From Selaginella moellendorffii (taxonomy: Eukaryota; Streptophyta; Lycopodiopsida; Selaginellales; Selaginellaceae), in NCBI RefSeq assembly GCF_000143415.4, contig NW_003314277.1, positions 679,878 through 743,877 on the forward strand: a DNA stretch of 64,000 bases, given 5' to 3'. Shown in pieces: positions 21,032-31,199 of the stretch. Within the stretch, counting starts at the first letter, position 1, and every line of letters begins with the position of its first letter. Position numbers and translations under genes: made by a program. Below the pieces are notes generated by a model that saw only the letters and a program-made list of their open reading frames with translations, made no database searches and was not told the origin of the DNA.

Positions 21032-23195
21032 TGTTGTGAATGTGATTACGGGTATCAAAAGTTATTTATTAGTGAGTTATTTTAAATATTCTTTCTTTAC
21101 TGCTATGATGGCAGAAAATTAGTATTGTTGGACCTTTTATTACACTCTCTTGTGCTACTAGAGTTAACTGGGCATTTTGAATGTAATTATATTGGACGAG
21201 CATAAAAATGGAATTCTTACATACTATTAGCTAAACATGCTTAGCCTGGTAAAGAGTTTCTATCTCATTGTATCTTGCATTGGCTAATGATAAACACTCC
21301 TACAATATTAAGTTTAATCCCTCAATATTCACTAAATAATAACTTATTATGTCCACTAAAACACCCTTGTTATCATACTGTGAGACATAAATACCTAAGC
21401 TCCAAAGTGGAGCCAAAAGTGTGTTATATATTAGTGGTTAAAGTAGGAGTTCACGAATATAACACATTTGGACCAAAAGTTTCAACTTGGGAAGTTAAGA
21501 ATGGGAGTGGAACTCCCAACAAAGTGCTTGAAGAAAGAGTACAAAGTGATTAATGAATTAGTCTCTAGTAAAGGGACACAAAAGGACCAATATATGGCAA
21601 ATGTTATGACACATAGAAGTGTCGGGACCAAGTTCGAGATGGAATTGGAGAAAGAGTCCAAAATAGAGTCTACAATAGAATCTAAGATGGAATCTGAAAT
21701 GGAGTCTGAAATGGAAATCGAGACCAAAACCAAGACCCATGTGGTGGGTGATGATATAACCATTGAGGAGTCCAATGTTAGAGTGAACACATAGGTAACT
21801 TGGTGAAGTGTTTAGAAATTGACTCTAACTCCCCCGAAAAATTAAATGGTTGATGCTCCCAATCCAAATATGGGTGGCATTACTTACTTGGATACTTGGT
21901 GTGGCTCATCAAAACCTCATTCTAGCCACTTGGCTAGTGCACCCAGAGGTGGAAAATGGGGGAGTACCCATGGGGCTTATATAGGGCCATGGTGTTTCGA
22001 AATGTTGTTTTAAATCCTAGACTGTGGAAAGGAAAATGAGTAGTCCTTTTGTATAGTTAGTAAGGGTATGGTCACGTGGTGAAGAAGTTTTAAAGGTGAA
22101 TATGGAACTTTAGGCCTTAATCCAACAGCAATGTTGGCAAGCACTACCATGGACGAAAAGGGACTTGGTGGGGATTGAAAGGATATTGGGGAAGGGTGTT
22201 CCCCATATCTCCAAAGGTGTGGTCATGGGATGACCATTTAGGGATGGATGGCCTTAGTATAGTGGGTTAATATATCAATGGTACCTTTCGGTGTTTATAG
22301 TGAAATTGGACATATGAAGAACTTAAACCAAGTGCAAAAGCAAAGGGGCATAGAGGCCATTTATGAGGCTAATAAGTCTCTAAGTCGAGAATAGAACTTA
22401 TGGAGGTTGTGATCCTCTAAATGGTTAAATGTGTAATTAAGTAACTAAAGTGGAATAGAAAAATTAGTTGTTTATATATGCTTCATATTTGGTCTTATTA
22501 GCTATTTATGAAAAGTGTTCAAATTTGTAAGTTGAGCATATCTACAGAATGTAGAGATTGTCCTGAATATGATGGTGTTTTTCTTGCATTCAAATTTGTA
22601 ATCTAACACTATTCTATATTTAATAAGTTTTTGTGATTATCCCAAAGACTAACTCATGGGATTGGTGGGATTTGAGTGAAAGTGTTTTGCTTGGGGGTGG
22701 GGGTCGGAGGGGGGTTTAAATGTATAGTAAGGATAGTAAGTATGTTGGGCATGGAAGATCAATCTAAAGTATAGTGTAATTTTTGTTTCCCGCTTGTGTG
22801 TTAGTCTTTATTCTACATCTGGCTTAGGTCCAAGCCTAAACTCCATACTCTACTAGTTAGTGGAATACCTATATCCTTATTGAAATAGCATTAGGTTTTG
22901 TTATGCGTATCGCATAATAAGATGGTAAATGCTTTAGGACTTTTCTAATATCACTCTATGCTCCTACCCTTCACTCCTTGGGTGTATGCTCGGGAGTTGT
23001 ACCATGCTTTGGTTCTTTCACTATTTGACTAAATGCTCAGAAGTTTAGCTCCATCCCTTTGTTTAGTGGCCCAAAATTTTGAAACTCAAGTTCCACTCTG
23101 TTGCTTTTGGCCCATGTGTTTAAGGGATGTTTCATTCTGTGGTTATTCTATAATTAATCACTATAGGGTAAAGGGTGAAAGTTACGTGCACTATA
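21032..23195 (+). repeat. LTR-B, plus orientation, old, split by a solo LTR-A
   Basis: The start TGTTGTGAATGTGATTACGG is a C-to-T decayed form of the family start TGTCGCGAATGTGACTT. The end GTGCACTATA (23186-23195) corresponds to GTGCGCTACA. It is followed by TTTAGTATCAAAGAATG, a G-to-A decayed initiator-Met primer site (23196 on). The LTR is interrupted at 21379-22476 by a solo LTR-A, leaving about 1.06 kb of its own sequence. Confidence 0.75.
21379..22476 (+). repeat. Solo LTR-A, plus orientation, old
   Basis: Starts TGTGAGACATAAATACC and ends GAAAAATTAGTTGTTTATA, decayed forms of the LTR-A ends. Flanks are CATAC (21374-21378) and TATGC (22477-22481), each one transition from CATGC, the sequence expected from a related uninterrupted LTR (TATCATGCTTTTTATGTTGG near 25273). 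The minisatellite is only a few degenerate units (GAATCTGAAATGGAGTCTG, near 21690). Confidence 0.8.
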
Positions 23196-24952
23196 TTTAG
23201 TATCAAAGAATGAGTCTCAACGAATACTATCCAATGTGAGTGGATAATTAATCTTATTATATACATAGAGATGATAATGATGACCTGAGTGGGTATACAT
23301 TTGGTCACTATGGCTTTGCATGCATCCCTTGGGTATAGAATTTAGTTACTTTTTCATACTAGATTATATAAGCTTTCGCTTGGGCTCAAAAAATAGATAT
23401 GAAATGTATCGTCTATATGAGTTTGAGCATAGGCTTATAAATGAGGCATATTAGAAACTTAAGGTTATGCTTTGAGTTGGCAAGATTAATGTTTGCCTAT
23501 CGATGGTTATCATGAGTTGTTTCAGATTACCATGGTTAAAACTAAACCTCCTATAAATTTGTTATGAGTGGTGAATAAACTAGTCCATATCTATTTAGCA
23601 TCACACTAGTGGATCCTTTCTAGGCATAATCATGAATAGATCAAATAAACTGTAGAGATAATCTATTAGTTCAAGTAGTCATTATTGTGCTCCCTCATAA
23701 ACTTTTCTTAGACTGGATCGAAGGCAATACAAATGCAAACTTGAGGCTTAGTCAAAATTTAGACCAAAAAGAAAATCATTAGGGACAAAAGATTAAATAT
23801 GTAAATCATCTTTTTTTTCTTCAAGAGATGATTTACAAGAAAGTGTGATCTTATTGCTAGTGTTCAAATTATGCAATTGGAAGTCTTCATTTAGATGTAT
23901 GTTAGTTATAATGGTCTTACAAGTGGTGAATTGTTAGTGGATAGTGATGAAGTGCTAAATCAATTGGTCCAGGCTTAATATTGAGCCTTGAGTTACAATC
24001 TCAATTCTTTTCTAAAGAATTTTACTATTATTCTTTAAGTACCTTGGTGTTTGATTAATTTTGAGTTTCATCAGAAAGAGGGTGACATAAATTTATCTAT
24101 ATTGTAAACAAAGTTGGTGGTATTAGGTATTATAAATCTCTTCGATGGAATATGGCATTTATATTACATTTTATAAAATTAAGTTGACACTTGATACTCA
24201 CATAAACCTTAGAGTACTGATATGGGTGTTATTTGTAATGTTACTCAATTGATGATAAGGTTATTGTGATGTTTATATCATATCTTAGTATTTATAAGGT
24301 ATGTGTTTATGAAATTGTTTGATCAAATAATGATCAACCCTAAAGTGGTTGATAAAGATGTTAGTCTACTTGCATATAGTAACATTGTAGCTAAGTTAAT
24401 GTTATCATATTGAAACTTGAAATTGATTGAAGAAGAGCGTTAATGCAATATGGATATTTGAAGATATGGTCATTGTCATTGAGTTTTGGGTATTCATTTT
24501 AGCATTTACGGATATTGGTGTTGGATGTCAGTTATGTGGGTATATGTTGAATGCTTATACATGTTGTTGAGTCATAAGAATTTATGTTAAAGTGAACCAA
24601 GTTGCAGATAGGAAAAAGTTAGTTGAGTCTTAAAAGTTTACATTTCTAGATTGAGAGTTATTTTTTGTCTAGGATGGAAAACTTTCTATAAAGTTTCTTA
24701 GATTTTTCTAATGGTTGATTTGTTAATCATTTTGCCCGAAAACCATTTTATTTTTAATAGCCATTACAAATTGGTGAAGTGGTTTAAATTAACTTTGGTT
24801 AACTTACAGCTTAATTGGTAATTTGTATGATGCAACTAAAAGGAATGCTAACTTTTAAGGTTAAGACAATTGAATTTGGAGTTGCCATAGAAAATTAGCT
24901 GTTGTGCTTTCTTAAAGAGGTGACCCTTCTATTTTTCTTCTGTAGCATCATG
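23196..24952 (+). mobile_element. Internal region of an old LTR-B element (non-coding)
   Basis: Begins with the decayed primer site and follows the LTR at 21032-23195. It matches, in reverse orientation, the interiors at 31.2-33.7 kb and 44-49 kb (for example GGATTGAAAG/CAATCC, TCACTTAAGTCTTT-type and GATCAACCCTAAAGTGGTTG at 24340 against CAACCACTTTGGGTTTGATC at 47808). No frame over 60 codons. It is cut by an LTR-C element at 24953. Confidence 0.65.
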
Positions 24953-25854
24953 TGTTGCAAATGTGACTTTAGGTACTTGTTAGCCAGTCTTTACAAACAC
25001 TCTTTCCTTACTGCCATGACGGCAAAAGGTCGGTACAGTTGGTTCCCTCTATCGTTCCCACTTAAGCTAGTTGAGAAATTGGTTAATGACTGTGTACTTA
25101 AATTGGATAAACATAAGGTAGAACCCTATGTGTTTTTTGTTAAGTATACTCGGCCTAGTTTGAGAAACTCCTGTCATTGGCTTGCACTTGCTAGTATCAA
25201 GAACCCCTGCGTATCGAGACTAGTCCCTCAATATCGCTGAATGATAGCTTACTATATTTGCCAAACACCTTTGCTATCATGCTTTTTATGTTGGTCTTGT
25301 TTCAATTCCAAATGCTATTTATGGAAAGTGTCTAGATTCGCTCATTTGGCATATCTACGGAATGTAGAGGTCGGCCTGAACATAATGGTGTTCGTCCTGT
25401 GCCCAAATTTGCAATCTAAGGCCATTCTAAATTTAGTAAGTTTCAAACTTGTCCCAAAGATTAACTCCTGGTACTAAGGGAGGCTTGGGGTGAAAGCCCA
25501 AAGCGTGTGTTCCTCAACATGGGGGGGCTATGGGGGGTTCCAAATGTATAGTAGGGATAGTGGTTGGAATGCATGTCTGACCACTTGAGACATTAGTTTG
25601 GCTCCCACTAGGCTGTGTCGTTCCTTGTTCTGCGTTTGGCTTGGGTCTAAACCCAAGTCCCACATTACTTTAGTCGGTAGGGTACCCTCCTCTTCGCGTT
25701 AGGCCACTGGTATGCCAAAATTGTGCCAGACTCCGTCTGACACCATTTTGCATGCAGGTGCTGGATATGGGGAGCTGGTGTTCGTGGGATTGTACCGGAC
25801 TCTTTTTGTAGTGCAACGGGCTTGGAGTTCGGCTCCAAATTCAGGTGCGTTACA
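24953..25854 (+). repeat. LTR-C, 5' LTR of a gag-protease element
   Basis: A 902-bp LTR starting TGTTGCAAATGTGAC and ending CAGGTGCGTTACA. It carries the GGGTGAAAGCCCAAAGCGTG block and a G tract near 25530 followed by TTCCAAATGTATAGTAGGG, a module shared with LTR-A and LTR-B. It is a relative of LTR-B but shorter and with a different 3' part. The left flank is TCATG; no matching right flank remains. Confidence 0.75.
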
Positions 25855-25873
25855 TTTGGTATCAGAGGAATTG
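25855..25873 (+). other. Primer-binding site (initiator tRNA-Met type)
   Basis: TTTGGTATCAGAGGAATTG directly follows the TTACA end of the LTR. TGGTATCAGAG is the standard plant retrotransposon primer site complementary to the 3' end of initiator tRNA-Met. It fixes this element as plus-oriented. Confidence 0.85.
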
Positions 25874-26027
25874 TCTTAACAATTCCTATTCAACTTTTGT
25901 CAGATTTTCTGACTCAAGTTGCATATGCAGAGACTTTTCTAGTAGATCCGACGCGACTTGTGTAGGATTAGTTGGATTGCACCATTCGGTAAGAACGTTG
26001 TAAGCATGTTCAGTTACTGATAGAGAT

Positions 26028-27920
26028 ATGCATGCAGCTAGCGGGATGGTGAAAAGGAACTGTGTTGATAACGCTACAACCTCTAGACGGGCGAATCGAG
26101 AGGAGGAAACTCCTGCTAGAGATGCTGCAGAAGAGGCTGAGGCCGAGTTAGAAGAGGAAGAGCCAGATGCTGTGGCGTTGCAGCATATGGCTCAGGAAAT
26201 TGAGATCAAGAATTTGCGAAGGGAGATTCGCAAATTGAAGAAGGAGAATAAGAAGAGGAAGAAAGAAGCTGAGGTAGCTAAACCAGCTAAGCCTAAGCAA
26301 CCAGAATCCTTTTCAAGTTCTGAGGATGATGAAGTTTTGCAGCCGCCCACGGTTGCACGAGTTTCAAAGTTCAAGCCTCCGAAACCACCCAATTTCAGAG
26401 GCATGCGGGACTATCAGGTTTTGGAAGACTGGGTCTATGATATGGAAAACTATTTCATAACGGCAGGCGTAGATGATTGTATGAAAGTTGCGTGCGCGCA
26501 ATCCTTTCTCACTGATCATGCCAAAACTTGGTGGTGCCAGGTGTGTGCTGAAAAAAGGCAGACTAGAAGTTGGACCAAGATGTGGTCTCATATCCGTAAG
26601 GAATACTTGGCGGATGATCTTGGTTTGAGACTTTGCGTGGAGCTGTGGCGGTTAAAGTAACGAGGGGATCTCATGCATTACGTTAATGCGTTTGCTCAGA
26701 AGCGCATTATGATTGCAAATATAAGTGACAAAGATGCTCGAATTTATTTCCTGGAAGGTTTAAGTTCACTTTCTCACAATGAGATTTTGAAGTTTAAGCC
26801 AAAGATGTACCTGGAGTGTAAGGAGGCAGTGCAACAAGTTGCCTTTAGTCACTCACTCATGGAACAATATCAGCAACCGTATGCTGGTAACTTGGACAAG
26901 AATAAAAATTCTGGGAATAAACAAGGTGACTGGAAACAGAGGGTGGAAGGTAGGTTCTGCCCTGGAGGCTCACAAACAACAGTTAACAAAGGTGGTGGTG
27001 GTTGAAGACCACCAGCAGCTTCTTCTGGTCCTAGGCCCTTTGTTCCTCCTCCTGGTGGGTACAAGCAGCAGCATCTTGCGAAACCTGCTCCTAGCGGAAC
27101 AAGTAGTGTGGGTCATTACTTTCATTGTGGAGAGTCAGGATATAAGTCCTCGGAATGTCCCAACAAACATAAGACAAGGTCTCATGTTAATGTCATGAGG
27201 GAAGATGGTGGTGGTGAAGCTGAGGGGGTTGACGAGTTGGTCAATGAAGACTATGAGGAAGAGGAGGTGAGTTACTTTCGTTGCTTTCCTCAAGCTTTTC
27301 TAGCAGTCAATGCAAACACTGATCTGTTGATGTATTTGGTAGGATTTGTCTGTAGACACCGAATCCGAGTGATGATTGATACGGGAGCTACGCACAATGT
27401 GATATCCAAAGACTTAGTTAAGTTGTTAGGATTGAATGCTGAGCAAATGTCGCCTATGCACTTCCAGTTTGCGGAAGATGGGCAAGTAGCCAGAAAGTTT
27501 GTGAGTGACGTTCCAATAAAGATATCCAAGTGGAAAGAAAGAGTGGACTTGGTAGTGTTGAAAATACCAGATTTTCATATGGTGTTTGGTATGGATTTCT
27601 TCAACAAGTATATAAAGGGGATTTATGGTGCTAGACAAAGTCGTATTACGTTGAAGTCAGAAGGACGTCCCAATGTGTCCTTCCAGTTGCAAAAGTGTTC
27701 CTCAAAGGATTGGGATGCTAAGTTCCAGACTGCGAGAGCCGCTCAAAAAGTAGCTAAGAAGGGATATCAGACCTTTTGGGTTCAAGTGATGGAAGCTGAG
27801 AGTGTTGGTGACTCAGTTCGAATCAGTGACGAGGTTGATCCTATATCAAAGAAGATATTGGAGTTGTTGGTGTAGAATCAGGATATCTTCTCGAAGGATT
27901 TGCCATCAAGGCTGTCGCGA
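26028..27920 (+). pseudogene. Ty3/Gypsy gag-protease polyprotein with three C-to-T nonsense changes
   Basis: One continuous frame from ATG 26028 encodes Gag and aspartic protease. The N-terminal region is acidic and then Lys/Glu-rich coiled coil (about residues 25-85); the Gag core is at about residues 105-270 (PPNFRGMRDYQVLEDWVYD; LTDHAKTWW). A zinc-knuckle relic follows (HYFHCGESGYKSSECP, from about 27111) in which the first Cys and the His are both Tyr, so it cannot bind zinc normally. Protease residues: MIDTGATHN (DTG catalytic, near 27375). The frame is cut only by TAA at 26658, TGA at 27003 and TAG at 27873, each explicable as a C-to-T change (Gln or Arg codons). It stops at the pol linker (NQDIFSKDLPSRL), so reverse transcriptase, RNase H and integrase are missing. 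Confidence 0.85.
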
Positions 27921-27964
27921 ATGTGACTTCGAGTATCGAAAGTTACTTGTCGGCCAGTCCTTAG
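27913..27964 (+). repeat. Truncated LTR start (LTR-B/C)
   Basis: TGTCGCGAATGTGACTTCG and the next 30 bases are the beginning of an LTR-B/C. It follows the Gag-protease frame with no polypurine tract between, so the join is a deletion from the pol linker into the 3' LTR. It ends after about 50 bp. Confidence 0.7.
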
Positions 27965-28139
27965 GGCGGGGTTCCATGCTCCACCCTGGGGGGAAAATTT
28001 CCAAGGGGGAGAAATAAAACCCTAGGTTCCATGCCCCCCCTCTTGTGACATGGCACCAAAAATGGGGGGGAAGGGGGAAACTCGGTGTCCCCTCTGTAAA
28101 TTTCTCTTGGAGCCTAGAATCTGGTAACAAATAAAATAA
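27965..28139. other. G/C-homopolymer-rich spacer
   Basis: Contains several runs of 5-8 G or C (for example near 28035 and 28065) and the direct phrase GGTTCCATGC twice. No gene is seen. Confidence 0.4.
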
Positions 28140-29335
28140 TGCCACGTGGCTAAATTGCCACATCATCTAAAAATTTGACTTGCCCTAATTTTGCTGCCAT
28201 GTGAACGAGCAACGATTGAAAGATTCTTCCTCCAATTGGAATGGTCATCCTCATCATCCTTATGCTATAAAGTTTGCAACTTTTTAGTATCTAACTTACC
28301 ATCAGTAGAATAGTGGCCATTCTTTTTACCCTAATGCTTGTTCTTCAACTGTGGACAATTAACCTTATAGTGTCCAAACTCGCTGTAATGATGACAACTT
28401 TATCTATAATTCTTTATAAAGAACTTCTGCTTCTTTGCCCTTTACATTAGAGGTAGCCATCATAGACTTTAGCTTGTGATGTTTGTTCCCATCCTTGTGT
28501 TCACAACGATCATCATGACCATTCGCGACAGAAAGACTCCTTGAACGTTTGCGAGATTTGTGCTTGTCATTGTCAAGTCAACAAACCACATCAAAGAGCT
28601 CCTTCAAACTTTTTGTAGGTTGAGAATGATGCAAGTGTTGCCACATGCTCTCACTATAAAGGCTATCAATGAAGTAGGACTTATTCTTATCTAGATCCTT
28701 TGTTGGAACACGGCTAATCAAGAGAGTAAGCTTCTCAATATAGTCCCTGAGTGTCATTTTCCCTTGCTAAAAATGTCAAAATTCTATACGAACATTTTTC
28801 ATATCGTAGTGAGGGGAAAAACATAAATGAAAAGTAGCCTCAAACTCATCTATGGAAGACACTGGTGGTTTCTTATCCAAACACGAAACTCCTTAAGCCA
28901 ATTCCTCTACCGAAGACCTACATCACGCAAAACCATTAGAATAACCACTAAAGTCTCTACATCTAGAGTTCCTCTAGTAGCCAAACACTTCTTTACATTG
29001 GCTAGCCAAGATAGACACTCGTCCACACCACCATCACTAAAAAAGTTTGGAACTTTGAGTTGATCTACCAAAAAAGGCTTACTTAGAGTTCCATCACATC
29101 TAGCCTTGAGTGCTTCAATACGCTCACACATGGTATCCATCATGCCATGCATTTCATCTTGCATCTCATCTTGCATCTCTTACTGATTTTGATTAAAGGT
29201 TTGCAACTCATGAACAACATCCTAAATGGTCCAAACCTCTGTAGTTCTATCAGCACCATCATCAGCACCACTATCGACAATAGGATTCTAACGTTTAGCT
29301 TGGTTGGCCACCGCAATCAACTTCTTTAATACCAA
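28140..29335 (-). pseudogene. LTR-D element Gag remnant
   Basis: Minus-strand frames give a Gag: RIEALKARCDGTL, then LVDQLKVPNFFSDGG and WLANVKKCLATRGTLDVETL (28907-29176), MTLRDYIEKLTLLIS, KSLKELFDVV, and a zinc knuckle SCHHYSEFGHYKVNCPQ (about 28340-28395) whose second Cys is Tyr. It closely resembles the plus-strand Gag at 1-600. Multiple stops. The rest of pol is absent. Confidence 0.8.
29315..29335 (-). other. Decayed primer-binding site of the LTR-D element
   Basis: On the minus strand the LTR ends GGATCATAACA and continues TTGGTATTAAAGAAG, the initiator-Met site TTGGTATCAGAG with two changes. Confidence 0.65.
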
Positions 29336-29540
29336 TGTTATGATCCGGTGTGAAAAGATAAAAATTTAATCTCCCTAAACTATGTTATGCCTCCTCTTGA
29401 GGTTCCTCACCACCCAACCACCCCCGAGCTACCTCAAAAACCCCATTGTGAACTCTAGGGTAGGTTAATTTCTTTACCCTAACATGCCTTAATATACCCT
29501 TGATCAACATTGACCACATGGTCAAAGCTGGCGCCTAACA
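29336..29540 (-). repeat. LTR-D, 5' LTR
   Basis: A 205-bp LTR. On the minus strand it runs from TGTTAGGCGCCAGCTTTG to CCGGATCATAACA. TG...CA ends, primer site and downstream Gag are in the right order. Equivalent to the copy at 4347-4551. Confidence 0.8.
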
Positions 29541-29589
29541 TAACTAATGTCTAATATATGAAGGTTTTTATGAAATCAATGCGAGACGA

Positions 29590-30463
29590 AGTAAAAAATA
29601 ACTAGGACTATTCCAATGTTGCTCCATACTCTTATCCTTGAACTCCTTAGTTATATGCTTAACAATTGTCTATACTCCAGTTCTTTCACTCCTTGGCTAG
29701 ATGCTCAAAAGTTTGGCTTTGTCCTTTTATTTAGTAGCCTAAGGCCCTAAAACTCAAGTTTCACTTCGTTGTTCTTAGCCTACGTGTCCAAGGGCTATAT
29801 TTCGCTCCATATTTATCATATGATGAAAACCATGTGTGCTACATTTAGCGATTATTATCTAATAAGATTCGGCAACTAATCTTATTATATACACAAAGAT
29901 AAAAACAATGACTTGAGTGGGTACACATTTAATTGCTATGGCTTTGTATGCATCCCTTGGGTATAGAATTTAGTTACCTTTTCATACTAAATTATATGAG
30001 CTTTTGCTTGGGCTCATAAAATGGATGTGAAATGTACTGTTTGCATAAGTTTACATTTAGGCTCGTAAATGAGGCACATTAGCAACTTAAGGTTATACTT
30101 TGAGTTAGCAAGATTAATATTTGTCTATTGATGGTTATTATCAGTTATTCCATATTACCATAGGTAAAAATTAATTCCTCTAGGTTTGCTATGAGTTGTG
30201 AATAAGTTGGTCCATATTTGTTTAGCATAACATTAGTGGATCTTTCATAGGCATGATTATGAATGGATTAATTAAGACTATAGGGATTAGTCTATTGGTT
30301 CAAATAATCATTATCATCCCCTCTTATAAACCTTTTTTAGACTGGATTGAAAGCAGTGCAAACATAAGCTTGAGGCTTACTCAAAGTTTAGACTAAAAAG
30401 AAACTCATCAAAGATGAAGGATCAAATATATAAATCATTTTTTCTTCGTCAAGAAATTATTTG
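29590..30463 (+). mobile_element. LTR-B 3' portion and internal region, old
   Basis: 29590-29843 matches the last part of LTR-B (CACTCCTTGGCTAGATGCTC; ending ATGTGTGCTACA). The following sequence begins TTTAGCGATTATT, a ruined primer site, and matches the interior at 23200-23850 (GCATCCCTTGGGTATAGAAT; GAGCTTTTGCTTGGGCTCA). It ends abruptly at 30463 where an LTR in the opposite orientation begins. Confidence 0.65.
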
Positions 30464-31195
30464 TGTAGTGCACATGAATTTGGAGCTAAACTCCAAGCCC
30501 ATTGCACCATGAAACAAGGGTCTAGTATGCACTTAATATCCCCTACGAGCACTAGCTCCCTATATTTAGCTCTTGCATGCAAAATGGTGGCAAATAGTGT
30601 TTAGCACAATTTTGGCATATTGATGGCTTAACATGAGGAGGAGGATACCCCACTGACTAAAGCAATATAGAGCTTGGGCTTAGACCTAAGCCAAACACAA
30701 AACAAGGAGCAACATTGCCCAAGGGGAGCTAAACTAATATCTCAAATTTAACAACTATCCCTACTATATATTTGGAACACCCTATAACTCCTCACCGCCC
30801 CCCCCTCCCCCCCTCCTCCCCCTGCCCTACCCCGCCCTACCCCGCCCTCTCTGTATGAGGAACACACACTTTAGGCTTTTACCGTAGTGTCAGGAGTTAG
30901 TCTCTGGGATAAGCTTAAAACTTACTAAATAGAGAATGACTAGATTGCGAATTGGGGCGCGAGAATAATATCATGGGGTTCAAGGCACTCTTTACATTCT
31001 ATAGATATGCCTTTTGAGTAAATTTAGACATTTACTATAAATAATATATGGATCTGGAACGGGACCAATACATGGGGTATGATAACGAGGGTATCTAGTA
31101 GAAATAGTAAGTTATCATGTAGCAATGTTGAGGGACTAAACTCAATATCGTGAATGTTCCCAACATTAGCAAGTGCAAGTCAACAAATGAATTTC
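30464..31195 (-). repeat. LTR-C-like LTR, minus orientation, truncated
   Basis: Starts TGTAGTGCACATGAATTTGG, the reverse of the LTR-C end, and holds the C-rich tract (about 30795-30845), the TTGGAACACC and ACACACTTTAGGCTTTTACC module and the AATGTTGAGGGACTAA region. It fades out near 31195 into internal sequence without the expected terminal block, so the end is deleted. Confidence 0.6.
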
Positions 31196-31199
31196 TCTA

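Noticed and set aside
21468-21794. Acidic repetitive 108-codon frame (KMESEMESEME-type)
   Set aside because: A degenerate LTR-A minisatellite within a solo LTR with recognised ends.
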